This document shows positions 63,834 to 64,000 of a stretch of 64,000 bases of DNA, piece by piece. Source of the DNA: Peronospora farinosa (lineage: Eukaryota > Oomycota > Peronosporomycetes > Peronosporales > Peronosporaceae); the NCBI GenBank assembly GCA_947646735.1, contig CANTFK010000666.1:496001-560000 (forward strand), written 5' to 3'. Both the position numbers and the translations under genes were made by a program. Below the pieces are notes generated by a model. It had not been told where the DNA came from. It saw only the letters and a list, made by a program, of their open reading frames with translations, and searched no databases. How positions within the stretch are numbered: position 1 is the stretch's first letter; the number at the start of each line of letters is the position of its first letter.

Positions 63834-64000
63834 AATCCTTTGCTGCCACCACAACAAAATCCTGCCACGCCTGCTCACACGCTGTCGTTTCTGCTGCTGT
63901 TTGCTGGTCTCATACTCCAAGACACCATCACGGCTGATGGTCCGTCGTCGTTCATTCCACCAAGCAGCTCAACATTTGCTTGACACCTTGCCGACGACTT

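Larger units (their letters stand above)
48285..64000 (+). repeat. tandem array of a 544-555 bp unit, each with one tRNA-Leu(CAG); continues past the window
   Basis: Head-to-tail repeat with 29 tRNA copies visible. The spacing between tRNA starts is 544, 545, 547, 549, 551, 552, 554 or 555 bp. Nearly all length change falls in one tract between GGTCTCAT and GACACCATC. Each unit also holds a 7-bp-stem hairpin (ACCATCA CGGC TGATGGT; 48625-48642 in unit 1), a TCATTCCA box, and a T6 run ending 30 bases before the tRNA. Units from about 54499 rightward are almost identical (544-545 bp), while units 3-11 are the most variable. The left junction with element C is at about 48285. No protein gene is supported in the array. 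Confidence 0.97.

Noticed and set aside
48423..63983. Repeated plus-strand frames of 60-130 codons (containing LPEWSKG and VGSNPT) in every array unit
   Set aside because: They run through the tRNA gene itself; PEWSKG and SNPT-type peptides are a known by-product of translating tRNA sequence. Many start at GTG rather than ATG and have no conserved protein domain.

Overview
The window looks like nuclear DNA of an oomycete (Peronosporales-like). This is inferred from compact genes with few, short introns (84, 95 and 82 bp), from oomycete-type initiator look-alikes, from a PH/EF-hand/pyrophosphatase fusion, and from Ty3/gypsy chromoviruses. No species can be named from the sequence alone.

Layout. 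(1) 1-6435: the 3' part of a Ty3/gypsy chromovirus (element A), broken by two nested LTR insertions (636-976 and 4189-5421). (2) 6436-18618: a housekeeping island. It holds a Rab5/21/22-like GTPase, the mitochondrial ATP synthase OSCP subunit, the TFIIA small subunit divergent from exosome subunit RRP45, a small helix-turn-helix protein, degraded Ty1/copia sequence, and a glutathionyl-hydroquinone reductase-type GST. (3) 18619-22173: decayed sequence with a suspicious poly-C/poly-G tract. (4) 22174-30354: a same-strand cluster of six relatives with a PX-like domain. Three show a C-terminal RING-H2 or its remains (one intact, one frameshifted, one relic). (5) 32148-36375: a phosphatidylinositol phosphate kinase and a PH/EF-hand/inorganic pyrophosphatase fusion, both on the minus strand. 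(6) 38071-45613: a full-length second copy of the same chromovirus (element B), with 596-bp LTRs, a 5-bp target duplication (GAAGT) and a gutted coding region. (7) 46385-48284: a third LTR element (C), with its LTR and gag only, cut off where the array begins. (8) 48285 to the window end: a head-to-tail array of a 544-555 bp unit. Each unit carries one intact-looking 82-nt tRNA-Leu(CAG) gene; 29 tRNA copies are visible and the array runs off the right edge.

Most notable. The tRNA-Leu array resembles a satellite made of tRNA genes and is unusual for a eukaryote. Chromoviruses A and B both carry a long extra ORF on the opposite strand between pol and the 3' LTR. It has a TATA box just upstream and runs antisense through the end of pol, so it is a candidate accessory gene of this family. 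The PX-like cluster shows RING gain or loss between tandem neighbours.

Limits. All family calls come from reading motifs by eye, and no database search was run. Open frames inside the tRNA array, the 14-bp minisatellite and the poly-G tract are treated as artefacts.
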